From positions 7,254,001 through 7,318,000 of the forward strand of contig OZ316899.1 of assembly GCA_973895155.1 (NCBI GenBank): DNA of 64,000 nt. The letters run 5' to 3'. Origin of the DNA: Marsupella aquatica. Taxonomy: Eukaryota; Marchantiophyta. Position 1 is the first letter of the stretch. Each line of letters starts with the position of its first letter. Positions 9,871 to 19,524 of the stretch are shown here, one piece after another. Below the pieces are notes generated by a model. The model was not told where the DNA came from. It did not search any database and was given only the letters and a program-made list of their open reading frames with translations. A program made the position numbers and the translations under genes.

Positions 9871-10013
9871 TTGTTTCTCTCCTTCAAGTTATGCTTTGTG
9901 ATGAACTTCTGGCTCAGTCTCCAACATCTCTCTCCTTCTGATCAAATCTTCCTTTTCCAAATTGAGCGTTTGACAACCATTTTGGATCGTGGTGATTTTC
10001 CTTAACTTTCATA

Positions 10014-10499
10014 ATGGCACCTGGGAGACGAGTGAGGAGTCCTTCGGCATTACATGCGGAGAAGAGTTCTAGAGCATTACAGGTAGAGAATGCAAATGAG
10101 GAGCGGTCCAACTTCTCTGTGTGCTCGAAGCCATCCAATAGTTTTGACTCTGGAGTTGCTGCAAGAACAGAAACCATTCCTCCTCTTGGCAACCAAACTG
10201 TGGTTAGTCATGACAAGACAAACGACCAGGCACCTGTTGCAGATGAGGTGGAGGAGGAACAGAAAGAGATAGAGAAGAAGCCGACAAAGGCCGCGGAGGG
10301 GCAACAAAAGAGGATCCGTCGGGAGGAATGTCGGAAGATGAGGCGTCGTTGGAAGAGGGATCATTTGGCTGAGTATTACGGACCTTTGAAGAAGAAACGA
10401 AGCTCCGAGAGAAGTCTGAAGGAATGGGCAAGGGAAGAATTTCTAGATAGCGATAATGCAGACTCCGATGAGTGGATGCCATCATCCTGGAACGATTGA
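10014..10499 (+). CDS. Small basic/acidic nuclear protein, element 1
   Basis: ATG-initiated frame of 161 codons. There is a Ser-rich N-terminus, an acidic stretch (DEVEEEQKEIEKK) and then a strongly basic block (QQKRIRREECRKMRRRWKRD, residues about 99-118), which is a likely nuclear localisation or nucleic-acid-binding segment, and an acidic tail. It reads codirectionally with the transposase and is followed by the last palindrome. No family is recognised. It may be a third element 1 gene or a last exon. Confidence 0.4.
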   Translation: MAPGRRVRSPSALHAEKSSRALQVENANEERSNFSVCSKPSNSFDSGVAARTETIPPLGNQTVVSHDKTNDQAPVADEVEEEQKEIEKKPTKAAEGQQKRIRREECRKMRRRWKRDHLAEYYGPLKKKRSSERSLKEWAREEFLDSDNADSDEWMPSSWND

Positions 10500-10553
10500 A
10501 TGAGGCATTCTGGAGTCAGCTCTCGGGAAGTGTTTTGGAGCTATTTTTTGTTC

Positions 10554-10572
10554 GGATGCGATCATCGCGTAG
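10554..10572. promoter_or_regulatory. Element 1 palindrome, last copy
   Basis: GGATGCGATCATCGCGTAG, a diverged copy whose core is GCGATnATCGC, 55 bp after the small basic gene. Confidence 0.5.
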
Positions 10573-10599
10573 GAATTTGTTAGTTGATCGTGCATCATG

Positions 10600-12469
10600 T
10601 TTAGGTGTGAACAGAAAGTGCTTGCATTTTCCGCCTTAGTGTTTTCCGCTTGGGAGGCTTTGGTGTTTCTGAGCATGGGTGGTTGATATATTTCAGGGAT
10701 GCCTACGCCGACATCAACCAGAATTTTTGTTAGGCACATATGTTTCCTATGAATATACCAAGCTTATCTTTATGTGTACAAATGTGGAATGTTGTTTTGT
10801 TATGCAAATAGGATGTTGGTGCTCTTTCATTTGCAATCCCCTTGTTCTTTGCCCTTCTATTTCTGGAGCGACTTGGTCTTCGGCAGAGAGGAGCCTCTTT
10901 TCACACGACGCTTCTCCCTCTACGTGTGGGATGGGAGGAGAGAGTATAGAGACCCTTTGTTCTCACGATGCCTTCTCCTATTGCGTGTGTTGGTGGAGGA
11001 GAGTGGCTTGCGCTCGAGTGCGGATGAACAGCTTGTGCAAAGTCCTCCGTCTATCATACTCCTCCCTCACAACAAGACATGTAGAATTCTTGTATGCATC
11101 ATTCTAGGCATCGATAAAGCTTGCAAAACTGCTTGCTAAACTATATGCTCCTCTGGATTGTTACACTTGGTCCCGCCCACTTTTTATGATCATATGTTAC
11201 TCTTCATTGAAGCTTTGAGTGCACCTATTGTTCCGTCGTGCCCCTTAGGTGTCAGGGCGACTCTTGTTGTTGAGCTTTTACTCTTTACTCTTGTGCGACT
11301 CTCTGGCCCTCGTCTTTTTGGGGCTTTTAGGGGTATGTTGTGCATGTTCTTTGTTGTGTGTGAGGCTACTTGTTCCCCCTTGTCGTGTGGGTTTTCGTGG
11401 CTGGTCTCTATCTATTAAAAAACTCATTGGGATGAAGTTAACAACGTGTGAACCTAAGCCCCTTTTCTTATGTTATGTCTCAAAAGTTTGTACCAAATCA
11501 CAACTTGAAGTTTCCAAAATTGGTGCTGAAGTATCCAGAAGAAAATTGGAATTGTTCAGAACCCTTATTTAAAACTCAAAAACTATGTTTTCAAATTTCT
11601 AAAAAGTAACATTCAATTTTCCAAAAGTACACTATCAAAATTCCAAGTGGACTATAATATTCCAGAGTTAGTGAAAGTATTGATCAACGTATCCATTCGT
11701 CTTGAACTTGGAGACAAGATTGTCGATAGCTCCCAATTGCACCTGGAGCGACCTCACCAAGTCCATGTTCATGAGTCAACAAAGTGGAATCCTAGGAGGT
11801 TCTTGCATGTCCCCCTTTCGTTCAACCCAAACAAAAGAGAGTGACGAGCAAGCACCTTGGAGAATGCATCCGGAATTTTGCTGCCTCCCATCGGAACACC
11901 GTGTGTGTCTTGAGACATGACTGCTCTTCTCGGTGTTTTCAGGCATGTGAAAAGAATTTGCCTCTCTACTATCGACCGAGTCACTCATCTGCTTGAGTTT
12001 GTAGTCTGTAGAGAGGAGGCGGAGAAAGAAGTTTGGGAGCGCGGCGAAGAAGAATGATCCATTGGTTCACCACTGGGCTTGATACCCCTGCAAAATTTTG
12101 CACGACTACTCCAAAGAGTGACCGCCATTGGGTACGGATGACACTCCACGTACAAAAACACCGTACCAGCCTCCGCACCTCGACTGACCAAGCCGTGCAA
12201 AGTACAATGGAACGTTTGTAATACCGTCATCCGTTTCTAAACGGGATATAATACTATCATTCGTATCGAAAGCAACCGGATTTTGGAACGTGTCATACGG
12301 TAATAGGAACAATACACAACGGTAATTAGTCGTACCAACGGATTCATTAACGACAATGTCTACTTAATTACAGATGGTTTAACGGAACCTAGCCTGAATG
12401 CACGGATGTTCCACGACAAATTTGGAACATTTTAGAACACATAAGGCGAACATTTGACAATTCAAGTTC
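10600..12469. other. No gene recognised
   Basis: Only short frames without domain signatures are present. At 10902-10929 and 10962-10990 there are two split inverted repeats (CACACG...CGTGTG type) that may be decayed element 1 palindromes with inserted bases; I do not count them. No RNA gene is seen. Confidence 0.5.
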
Positions 12470-12492
12470 AAGTTACCGTTAAACGGTAACTT
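12470..12492. repeat. Near-perfect 23-bp palindrome
   Basis: AAGTTACCGTT followed by AAACGGTAACTT, directly abutting the first MULE-type palindrome. It may mark the left edge of element 2. Confidence 0.6.
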
Positions 12493-12736
12493 TTGGTAGC
12501 AACCCTCGCTATCAAAACTACTCCATATTTATATCAATGAGATGAAGCCAACAACATGGTTAAATTTAGGTCAAATGACCTCCAGAACTAGATGTTAGAA
12601 ACTCTAATTTTTGATAGCAAAGGTCGCTATCAAAAGACGTTATCACTTTCTCTAAATTTATAGGATATTTCAGTGATATGAGGTTCAATATGAATATTGT
12701 TAAGAATAGTTAATGGTAGCGATGATCGCTAGCAAA
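12491..12736. promoter_or_regulatory. Three element 2 palindromes at the left edge
   Basis: 12491-12517 has TTTTGGTAGC and GCTATCAAAA arms. 12609-12635 has TTTTGATAGC and GCTATCAAAA arms around AAAGGTC. 12710-12736 has GGTAGCGATGATCGCTAGC. Spacing is roughly 100-118 bp. Confidence 0.8.
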
Positions 12737-12974
12737 AGTTATTGTTCTTTATTACCGTTGTATACCCATTGGAAGAATCTATCCGTTACTGTAAGTGTAA
12801 ATTGATGACAGAGAATCCGATGGATATGTACGGTTGGTCGGCTTTCTTTGGGGTCATCGGTCGGGTTAAGGTTTGTTGGTCGGCCGTCTATGAAGGTTCC
12901 TGGCATTTTCCGCCTATCTTACGTTCTCCATGGAGGGTAGGTCCACACCTTGAGGGGTAAACTATTTGAGATGT

Positions 12975-13170
12975 CTATTCCATGATCGGTGATTCAATTG
13001 GTGATTTGCTTGATCTCGGTGATTCACTCGCTCTCGGTCTATTCAGGGTTTAGGGCTCGCCCTCTGTGATTCTTGTCTCTCGCTCTCGGGAATTCAATCA
13101 CAATCTCTCTTGGTGCTATAGGCGCTCGATCTCGGTGATACCAGATGCCTACTATCGGTGATTCTCTCGT
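12975..13170. repeat. Irregular short repeats of a TCGGTGATTC motif
   Basis: Variants of CTCGGTGATTC or CTCGGGAATTC recur at least eight times at irregular spacing upstream of the frame at 13205. No coding frame is apparent. It could be untranslated leader or a diverged minisatellite. Confidence 0.5.
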
Positions 13171-13204
13171 TGATTCTCCAGGAGCTCTGTGATATCTCTT
13201 ACTT

Positions 13205-13711
13205 GTGTCACTATCATCTTTGCTCATGGACGGTATGGAGAGGATGATGCCCGATAATGGGAAGCGTCCCATTGTAGAGGAAGAGGAGACCACGGAGCAA
13301 GAGTCTGAGACGTATGTTTCTACCACTTTGGTCATCCGAAATAGGAATAGCCTCCCACCAAATGAGGGAATGAGTCCAGGGGAGAGGAACATTCCATGGC
13401 TCAGGGATGAGCCCGCTCTTCCGTTCAAAGATCAGTTCTTCTTCCATGTTCGGTCCGATCCTACCACAATTTGGCCCCGTCATCTAGAGCTTCAAAAGCA
13501 CGAGGTGTTGGGATCTCCTGATTTCCAAGATTCAAATTTTGCGAGCGGGAGCAGCCGAAGGCATGTCTACAGAGCCCCAAGTCGAACATTTAGTCAGAGG
13601 AGGGAGCATGGTTTCACCCAAGACATATACCGTCGAGCAGCTGGTGTCTCGGACGAAGAGATGTCTTCTAATTTGGCAAAGTCCCATCCTGATCTTGACC
13701 AGAAGGAGTAG
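13205..13711 (+). CDS. Unknown protein, element 2 5' region
   Basis: 168-codon frame; an internal ATG occurs at about 13226. It is acidic early (EEEETTEQESE), with EEEETTEQESETYVSTTLVI followed by a Pro/Arg-rich region. No motif is recognised. Its place upstream of the transposase fragments and ahead of a palindrome at 13775 suggests an accessory or N-terminal exon of the MULE. The alternative is a chance frame. Confidence 0.3.
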   Translation: MSLSSLLMDGMERMMPDNGKRPIVEEEETTEQESETYVSTTLVIRNRNSLPPNEGMSPGERNIPWLRDEPALPFKDQFFFHVRSDPTTIWPRHLELQKHEVLGSPDFQDSNFASGSSRRHVYRAPSRTFSQRREHGFTQDIYRRAAGVSDEEMSSNLAKSHPDLDQKE

Positions 13712-13774
13712 GATCAATACTGGCAGATTCTTCATCTCTAGTGAGGCATAGTTTAGGTTAAGATACTGTGACAA

Positions 13775-13801
13775 TTTTGGTAGCGATCTTTGCTAGCATC
13801 C
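13775..13801. promoter_or_regulatory. Element 2 palindrome
   Basis: TTTTGGTAGCGATCTTTGCTAGC, between the frame at 13205 and the transposase N-terminal region. Confidence 0.7.
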
Positions 13802-14051
13802 AGTGTATGTTTTTTCCACGAAATATATAAAGAGTTTTAAATTAACTTGTCTTTGTGTATCAATTGGACATCCTAACGAATACAAAACAAACGACAAAAT
13901 ATTTAATGCCACGGTTGTTACCGTTTCAAAATCTAAGAGTCATTCGAGGTTTCAACGGACAACGATTACCAATTTAGGGTTGAGGAACACCCCTTTCATT
14001 CTGTGACATTGTCCGACATTTCCATTGCACTCAATGTACGTTTTCCAAATG

Positions 14052-15237
14052 GCATCCCAAATCAGAATTGTGCGGGAGTCTACTGGAGATGTGATATTTC
14101 TTCTTGTTTTTTCATTGACTGGAGAGCAAATCGTGAGTGAAACTTATCTAGGTCAATGACTTGGATGTGAGGGGCCATTCATCCAAGATGTACTCAAGAG
14201 GAGGGAGGATCCATTTTGAGTCCTGCCCGGATTGAGCCTTCGAGTGTCCATAGCATTTGACATGGAGCTTGAAAACTGGTTCTGTGTACTTTCTGGTTAC
14301 AAAAATTGACCCATCGCCGGAGAGAGTAGAAGCAGACATTGATGTTTGTGAAATCAAAACTGAGTCTCTTGATAAAGTTTCTCCAATTTATCGAGTGAGT
14401 GCGTGTGATATGATATTGAGGGTTAAAGGCTCCAGTGAGATATCTCGCTTTGTCCATAAGTTCTTGGAGTCGAGAGAGGATGTCAAACATGTTTGTCTTC
14501 CCAAAGATTACAATGGGGACTCAATTTTTGAGCTTCCTCCAATTGATTCATCCACTAAAAGAGGATCTGGGCTCAGATACATGGATCGAGAGAATGATTG
14601 CTATCGTTGGACTAGAATTATTCCAACTTCTGCGAATGTCTTTCCAAAAGATTTGTATCAGTTCGCAAAAGTCTGATGCTCTGGGTCCATTGAATGTCAA
14701 AATGGGAAGTGTGCATTCTTAGATAAGGGCAAAGGAAGGAATCGAGTGTCCTAGGCTGGAAGGGCAAAAGGAGACCGAGTCCACAAGACTGGTGAAGCAG
14801 TTTCTCCCGGAGGAATAGTGTGTTTTCATCGTGACCAACCGCCTATATGTGTGGAGACGTGTTCCGCCTTAATGTTTTACATGTACCCACTTTCCTCGGT
14901 GGATAAGGGAAATGTGAGATTCATGTCGAGGCTTGCAATGCATGTTGGATACCACGTCCACCCACCGAATAGTTTTGTTTCGAAGGAGGCCATGATTGCT
15001 ACAGAGTCGGTCATCCGAGACCATCATTTAGTGAACCCCCTGGCCACACCAGCTCAACTAAAAATTGATGCAACGGAGTCATTGATGTCACACTTGGCTC
15101 CGGAGAGTGCCGTTGGGATTTTTGTTCAAGGACATTCAGGATATTTGGAGCTCATTGAGTGCTCTTGCGTCCAAAGAGAAGTTCCAAGCCATCTTGCGGA
15201 ACGTGAAAATGGAGAATCCCTTGAAAAGGGAGTTTGA
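14052..15237 (+). pseudogene. MULE transposase N-terminal region with zinc-finger remnants, copy 1
   Basis: An ATG at 14052 opens MASQIRIVRESTGDV. The clearest parts are 14257-14676 (KIDPSPERVEADIDVCEIKT, then a helical region ending IPTSANVFPKDLYQFAKV) and 14818-15237. Between and within them are C-rich and H-rich pieces (SIECQNGKCAF; VCFHRDQPPIC; MHVGYHVHPPNS) in the arrangement expected for the FLYWCH/WRKY-GCM1-like zinc finger that precedes MULE cores (family knowledge). The tail (YRLNPLATPAQLKI-like register around 15050) matches the linker before the DDE core. At least one stop and one frame change (near 15200) separate it from the catalytic exon, so it is decayed or the introns are not resolved. 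Confidence 0.45.
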
Positions 15238-15337
15238 CTCGATTCAGGACATGCAAAGGAACATTCATTTTCCTTACATCTAGAGATTTCTCTTCCCCGA
15301 TCAAGGCTCTATTACTGATCGAGCTCATGTTTTCAAG

Positions 15338-15928
15338 ATGAGCGTCAAAGGTCCGGGTTCTGGATTGGATATTCTTCAAAGAATGAGAAAAGGGGGTTCT
15401 CTGGAAGGATCATGGGTTAGTTTTGATGTTATGCATTGGATTACTATTGGTTGGCTGACATTTAGTGCGCACGTTTATGATCATAATATCCGTGCCCTCT
15501 GCACAATATTTACTTGTGAGCTGAAGTTTGAATGTTGTGAATCATTGTCTACGGCTTGGAGGTTGATGGTAAGTGTTGCATCTGAAAATGGTTTGCACGA
15601 CATTACCATCCATGGTTTCATGGCAGATAATGCCACCGCAGGGTGGAATGCGGTTTGGAATGTATTCTGGCAGGGTCTCCCTAATCCAAAAAAAGAAAGG
15701 TCTGATGCTTTTCATTTCTTCCAATCACTCCGGAGGCATACCCGTGAAGGTATTTTGGAAAAAAATCACGATGAGCATTATGCTTTATGGGACCGTTTGA
15801 GGAATGCCTCCACGTACGTCGAAGCTTACAAAATTTCTTCGGAGATCAAGGAGTGGTGGCAATCCGAGAATTGTATTCCAGGGAAACTTTGCTATATGCA
15901 AGGATGGATTTCTTGGTGGGTCGTTTGA
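15338..15928 (+). CDS. MULE transposase DDE core, copy 1
   Basis: 196-codon frame. SWVSFDVMHW (D30) and HGFMADNATAGWNAVW (D97) are the first two catalytic aspartates of the MULE DDE fold, spaced by an RNase H-like stretch. FHFFQSLRRHTREGI stands where MULEs have the C/D-x2-H helper motif, and the last acidic residue would be downstream. The frame ends at a probable donor near 15957, with an intron up to 16079 that contains an element 2 palindrome. There is no ATG in proper MULE context, so this is an exon or a segment of a broken gene. Confidence 0.55.
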   Translation: MSVKGPGSGLDILQRMRKGGSLEGSWVSFDVMHWITIGWLTFSAHVYDHNIRALCTIFTCELKFECCESLSTAWRLMVSVASENGLHDITIHGFMADNATAGWNAVWNVFWQGLPNPKKERSDAFHFFQSLRRHTREGILEKNHDEHYALWDRLRNASTYVEAYKISSEIKEWWQSENCIPGKLCYMQGWISWWVV

Positions 15929-16005
15929 TGGAGACAGTGGGGGAACTATATCAGGCTGGTATGGTCTTAATCCCAACTCAATTTTTCATGGTCTTCTCAT
16001 CAAAA

Positions 16006-16030
16006 TATTGCAAGCGACCTTCGCTAACAT
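16006..16030. promoter_or_regulatory. Element 2 palindrome in a transposase intron
   Basis: AAGCGACCTTCGCTAACA in the predicted intron ended by TTTTGTTTCAG at 16079. Confidence 0.65.
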
Positions 16031-16079
16031 CGGTGGAATCCGTTACTTATGTTGATTTTGCTGATATGTTTTGTTTCAG

Positions 16080-16475
16080 TTAGCGGACGCTCTGGAGTCT
16101 GCAAGAATGCCAAATTGCACTGGTTTGGAATCTGTCCACGCTTCCATGCGTGCTTCCCAACCCAAAAAGAAAGTGACTCTAGTGGAGGCTTGCAAAGTTG
16201 ACTCCAATCGTGCTGCCTTCCAAGTTGCTTGCTACATCGGATTTGAGTCCGGTGTGAGTAGAGGTACAGGGCCTACAATTTTTGAGCTTGCATTTTGCCA
16301 TGCAGATATGGTTGGTTTTGCTTCCGCTCATGAGAAAGCAACCAATTATTTGATGGAAGCTAATGGGAAGTTTGATCTTCTACGGACTGGGCCATTAAAT
16401 GGTGATTTGCAAACAAAATCAACAAAGAGGAAGGGAATTGCGAGTGACAAAATCTCTGACCAGGACTCTCATTGA
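16080..16475 (+). CDS. MULE transposase middle exon, copy 1
   Basis: Begins after the acceptor TTTTGTTTCAG at 16079. The encoded segment includes ARMPNCTGLESVHASMRAS, KVDSNRAAFQVACYIGFESG and GTGPTIFELAFCHADMVG. The second MULE copy on the minus strand at 45571-45197 encodes the same segment (PNCTSLESMHTSVQAW, GIGPTIFELAFRSVDMAG), so it is conserved coding sequence. It ends with TGA after a Lys-rich stretch. The function is the helical insertion or C-terminal part of the transposase (inference). Confidence 0.5.
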   Translation, partial: LADALESARMPNCTGLESVHASMRASQPKKKVTLVEACKVDSNRAAFQVACYIGFESGVSRGTGPTIFELAFCHADMVGFASAHEKATNYLMEANGKFDLLRTGPLNGDLQTKSTKRKGIASDKISDQDSH

Positions 16476-16580
16476 CATGACACGGTTCTTCTTACATCCC
16501 TTGCTAAGACTGCGTCAAGGAGACAAAATCTAAACTCTACTGAGTTTAGTCCTAATTATAAAAGAGGGCCGCCAACATCA

Positions 16581-17654
16581 ATGGATCTGCCCGAGGGAGC
16601 TTCGATACCAGAGGTTGTCAATTTGTCTGAGAGTGAATCGTTTGAGGTCCTTTGGACTCCGCCCAGACACGTTGCTACTCGTTCAACTCCTACTCCTTCC
16701 CCTACACCTATAGTCCCACCGCTCGTTGCCGAGTCAAGTGCTTCATTGACATGCCATGAAGTAAGAGTTCCCCAAGGGAGTTGGTATATAGGTAGAATGT
16801 CTTCCAAAGGGGTCGGCCCAAAGTGCTGTGGGTTTCTTGGTAGGTCTGCAACTCGAGAGGAATGTCAAAATTCTGTGAAAAAAGTATCATTTCCAGACCC
16901 AAGGGGCCGCGTGGCTATTGCGGTTTTTGCTGCACACAGGATTTTTGGATCAAACGTACCTCGAGTTACTTGGTTCTGTCCAAATAATGTTTGTTTTAGA
17001 GGAAACCCACGACGTTCCATTGTTTCCTTACCACCAATTCCTGATGTTTTGCCTATTATGCTAGGGACCAGTCTTGCTAGTGAGGAAATTACGTTCCTCA
17101 TTGAGAAAGGGCTTTCCTTGGATTTAGGCATGCAAACTAATCCCTTTGGAAGAGAACATGTGACAAATGTCTCCCCATCGGTGAGTGCCCCTTCACCTCT
17201 GGAGTTACAAATTAATGTCAGTACATTTTGTGAGATGGTAAACTTGAATGACCCGTTGCATCAATTTTCAAGTCAAAATGGGAAGTCAAATCGCATGAGG
17301 GTCACTCTTTTGTCAGAGCATTTGAAACGCATCAAATCATTAGAGGAGGAGCAGATGCAAGTATTGACAGAGAACATCATTGAGTTGGGAAATGGTTGGG
17401 GAAAACAATTGTTTGTTACAACACACGAGACAGATGGAAGGATACCAAAAAGATACTGGGTCCAAGTTTGCTATTTTCCATCATGCTCCTGTGACGATTT
17501 CTTCAATCGCCATACACGAGGTCTTTCATATGTTCCGTGCAAACATTTATATTGGGTTTTTCATTATCGCTTTAATGTTAGTGTTCGAGAAGAAATTTAT
17601 GTCAGCCAACCAGCCCTTAGCTTGTCTGAGGTGAGGTATATTTTGAAGATGTAG
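16581..17654 (+). CDS. MULE transposase C-terminal region with SWIM zinc finger, copy 1
   Basis: 357-codon ATG frame. It starts with a VVNLSESES motif, conserved as VVNLSQSES in copy 2, and Pro/Thr-rich spacer. Then comes a Cys-containing region (WFCPNNVCFRGN) and PIPDVLPIMLGTSLASEEI. The SWIM finger has C302-x-C304, then C320-x-H322 (CSCDDFFNRH and CKHLYWVFHY), the standard CxCx(n)CxH of MULE transposases, used in DNA or protein binding (known). It ends with TAG at 17652. In copy 2 the last His is Tyr. Confidence 0.6.
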   Translation: MDLPEGASIPEVVNLSESESFEVLWTPPRHVATRSTPTPSPTPIVPPLVAESSASLTCHEVRVPQGSWYIGRMSSKGVGPKCCGFLGRSATREECQNSVKKVSFPDPRGRVAIAVFAAHRIFGSNVPRVTWFCPNNVCFRGNPRRSIVSLPPIPDVLPIMLGTSLASEEITFLIEKGLSLDLGMQTNPFGREHVTNVSPSVSAPSPLELQINVSTFCEMVNLNDPLHQFSSQNGKSNRMRVTLLSEHLKRIKSLEEEQMQVLTENIIELGNGWGKQLFVTTHETDGRIPKRYWVQVCYFPSCSCDDFFNRHTRGLSYVPCKHLYWVFHYRFNVSVREEIYVSQPALSLSEVRYILKM

Positions 17655-17790
17655 GGAAAAGTTGTATTGCATGAAAATTTGATTTTCATGCCTAGCCAAG
17701 AATTATATCCGGCTTATTATGAAAGTTTTTTTATTGTCCATGAGTAGTTAATGTGTAAAGTTTTTGGAGTGATCAATGTTGGGGTCTAAT

Positions 17791-17815
17791 ATTGTTGGCG
17801 ATCTTCGCTAACAAT
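17791..17815. promoter_or_regulatory. Element 2 palindrome at the right edge
   Basis: ATTGTTGGCGATCTTCGCTAACAAT, 25 bp with only one mismatched pair, 137 bp after the transposase stop. Confidence 0.85.
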
Positions 17816-17995
17816 AAGTCTTCCTACAAAACATACCAAATATGAGAGTGTGCCCGGTAATTGATACACTAAATCATTCGACTAATAACAATAAAATTTT
17901 TCCTAACATCGTTAGTATACCCTAACAAGAAAATGGGTGGATTTGTTTTTTGATTTTTTAAATAAATATATATATTTTTTGGTCGACAACCTTTT

Positions 17996-18044
17996 TTTGC
18001 TAGCGCCCGACGCTGGTAATAGTAGCGCCCAAAGCTAGCCAAAA
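17996..18044. repeat. Two diverged TAGCGCC-type palindromes
   Basis: GCTAGCGCCCGACGCTGGT and GTAGCGCCCAAAGCTAGCC, closer to the copy 2 variant of the element 2 palindrome (AGCGC...GCGCT) than to copy 1. The surrounding 17816-18168 is AT-rich with no gene. Confidence 0.55.
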
Positions 18045-18168
18045 ATGTTGCATTGTTAATTCTTTTTGAAAATGACATTTTTTTGGAGACATATCTAAAT
18101 TATCAATTTTCTTGGTAAGAGTAATTTTTTCCTAGTAATAGCATATTAAAAACAAGCAAAAAAATTCT

Positions 18169-18725
18169 TGTTTACCTGTTTCCTGTCTCCATTGCTATAC
18201 CCAACCCTACGGCGGACCGCTACCTCTAACTTGTCAGGCTCAACCCCTCGAGTGGCTGACTAATCAAAACCGACAAAAACCCTTCTCCTTAGCTCAGAAA
18301 ACCTCCAAAACTGACTAGCTACTCAACTAGTCACACTCTAGCTCACAAGAAACTTGGGCCTAGACCAACGAGACTTGATGCTCGAAGGCCCAAGACTCAA
18401 AGCTCAAAGCCAACACCAAATCCAAACTGAATCACCTCTTAGAATTTGAAACCTCTTCAAACAATCATCAGCAGCGAACAACCCCAATGAGCCGCAAGTT
18501 AAGCCTTAAGTAGCTTCCAAAATCACCTTTCTTGCCCCAGCCAACTGCCATCAGTGAGGCTCACCCAAACACCAAACCTGGCAATGATGAGTCACCAAAC
18601 ATGAAGCCTTATCTCATCCAAACAAGCAACTTGTCCAAGTCAGCATACCCGTGAGTGACCAGCAATGGCTCACCCATCAGCCACTGTAAAGGGACATTCC
18701 TTTGCAAAAATGTTTTGGTATGACA
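18169..18725 (-). repeat. Candidate 3' LTR of a gypsy relic
   Basis: On the minus strand a polypurine tract (TTTTTTGGGGGAGGA, plus 18726-18740) is followed directly by TGTCATACC, the expected start of a 3' LTR. The other end (TGTTTACCTG on plus) is a guess from the TG...CA rule. No second LTR is present. Confidence 0.35.
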
Positions 18726-18827
18726 TCCTCCCCCAAAAAATCTGAGCAGCCTCCAATCTGCTCCAATCCATCAGATTTCTTCTAAGTCAGAATCAGAACT
18801 TGAACCATGCGCTTGGACCACTTTCTC

Positions 18828-19488
18828 CTAAAGAAACTGAAAACCGAAGCCTTCAGACTCAGCCTTAGTCACTCCACTTTCAAGAAACTCAAAGTCTAAC
18901 TCATCACAATCCGTATTGGTCACTTTCCCTTTGAAACTCAAGTCCGTTGGATGCACCTGGACTAGCGCCTCATCTTCAAATTCACTCAAGTCAGAACTTG
19001 AGTCCATCCCTTTCTTGGTCCTCCTCTTGAAGATCTTCACTCTCTTCCCTGCGTAAGGTACTTGGTGAACGGTTCCATCCAGCTCTCAAATAGTATAGGT
19101 TGCATTTGAATGAATAGCGACCACCACATATGGACCTTGCCACCTTTGAGCAAACTTGTTTTGGCTCAAGTGTTGCTTGTCCAACTTGCTCTGGTGAATC
19201 AGAACCCAATCCCCTTCCCTTAACCAAGACAGGCCTCAACTGATGAGTCTTGTCAAACCTAACCTTGTTCCTTAGCCTTGCCATCTTCAATTGCTTCCGA
19301 GCCACCTCAATCTTAGCAGGTAACAAATTGAAGTGTTCAATCCTTTGGGACAACAACTCCTCTCTCAAAACTTTGTCGTTCCAACCAACCAGTCGCCAGC
19401 TACAAACATCTTCTTTGAGTGGCATCATTGGTAAGTGTCCAGTAAGTAGCTCAACCAGAATGTACTTGGTCACTAAGCTACAAGTCAT
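18828..19488 (-). pseudogene. Gypsy integrase C-terminal fragment
   Basis: RLRNKVRFDKTHQLRPVLV is the post-catalytic segment of gypsy integrases, preceding the beta-barrel. YAGKRVKIFKRRTKKG and an acidic tail follow after frame changes. It has no function alone. Confidence 0.6.
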
Positions 19489-19524
19489 CCGATCAGTTAA
19501 CAGAGCAAGTGGAAGAAGGCTTGA

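Larger units (their letters stand above)
1..10600. mobile_element. Element 1: large DNA transposon with DUF7869-type transposase and dispersed palindromes
   Basis: A minus-strand multi-exon gene (below about 4.35 kb) and a plus-strand gene (from 5.79 kb) diverge from a shared centre, and both lie in DNA containing 17 copies of one 19-bp palindrome. I found no further copies of that palindrome past 10.6 kb, which ties the genes and spacers into one unit. Divergent gene pairs with clustered subterminal binding sites are typical of large class II transposons such as En/Spm (known). The left end is outside the window. The right end is not defined: I found no terminal inverted repeat or target duplication, so 10600 is only the last palindrome plus flank. 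Both genes carry frameshifts or stops, so this copy is probably not autonomous. Confidence 0.6.
12491..17815 (+). mobile_element. Element 2: MULE-like DNA transposon, copy 1
   Basis: Plus-strand fragments of a Mutator-like transposase (zinc-finger region, DDE core, SWIM finger) lie between family-specific palindromes. Six copies of a TAGCGA...TCGCTA inverted repeat occur at 12491, 12609, 12710, 13775, 16006 and 17791, including one in an intron and one at each edge. Terminal inverted repeats and a 9-bp target duplication, which are typical of MULEs, were not identified, so the borders are provisional. Homologous fragments of a second copy occur at 29.2-30.3 and 44.9-45.6 kb. Confidence 0.6.

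Noticed and set aside
10890-10995. Further element 1 palindromes
   Set aside because: The CACACG...CGTGTG halves are separated by extra bases and the cores do not match; too diverged to count.
12491-17815. Terminal inverted repeats and 9-bp target duplication for the MULE
   Set aside because: I looked around both edge palindromes and found no convincing long inverted match or duplication.
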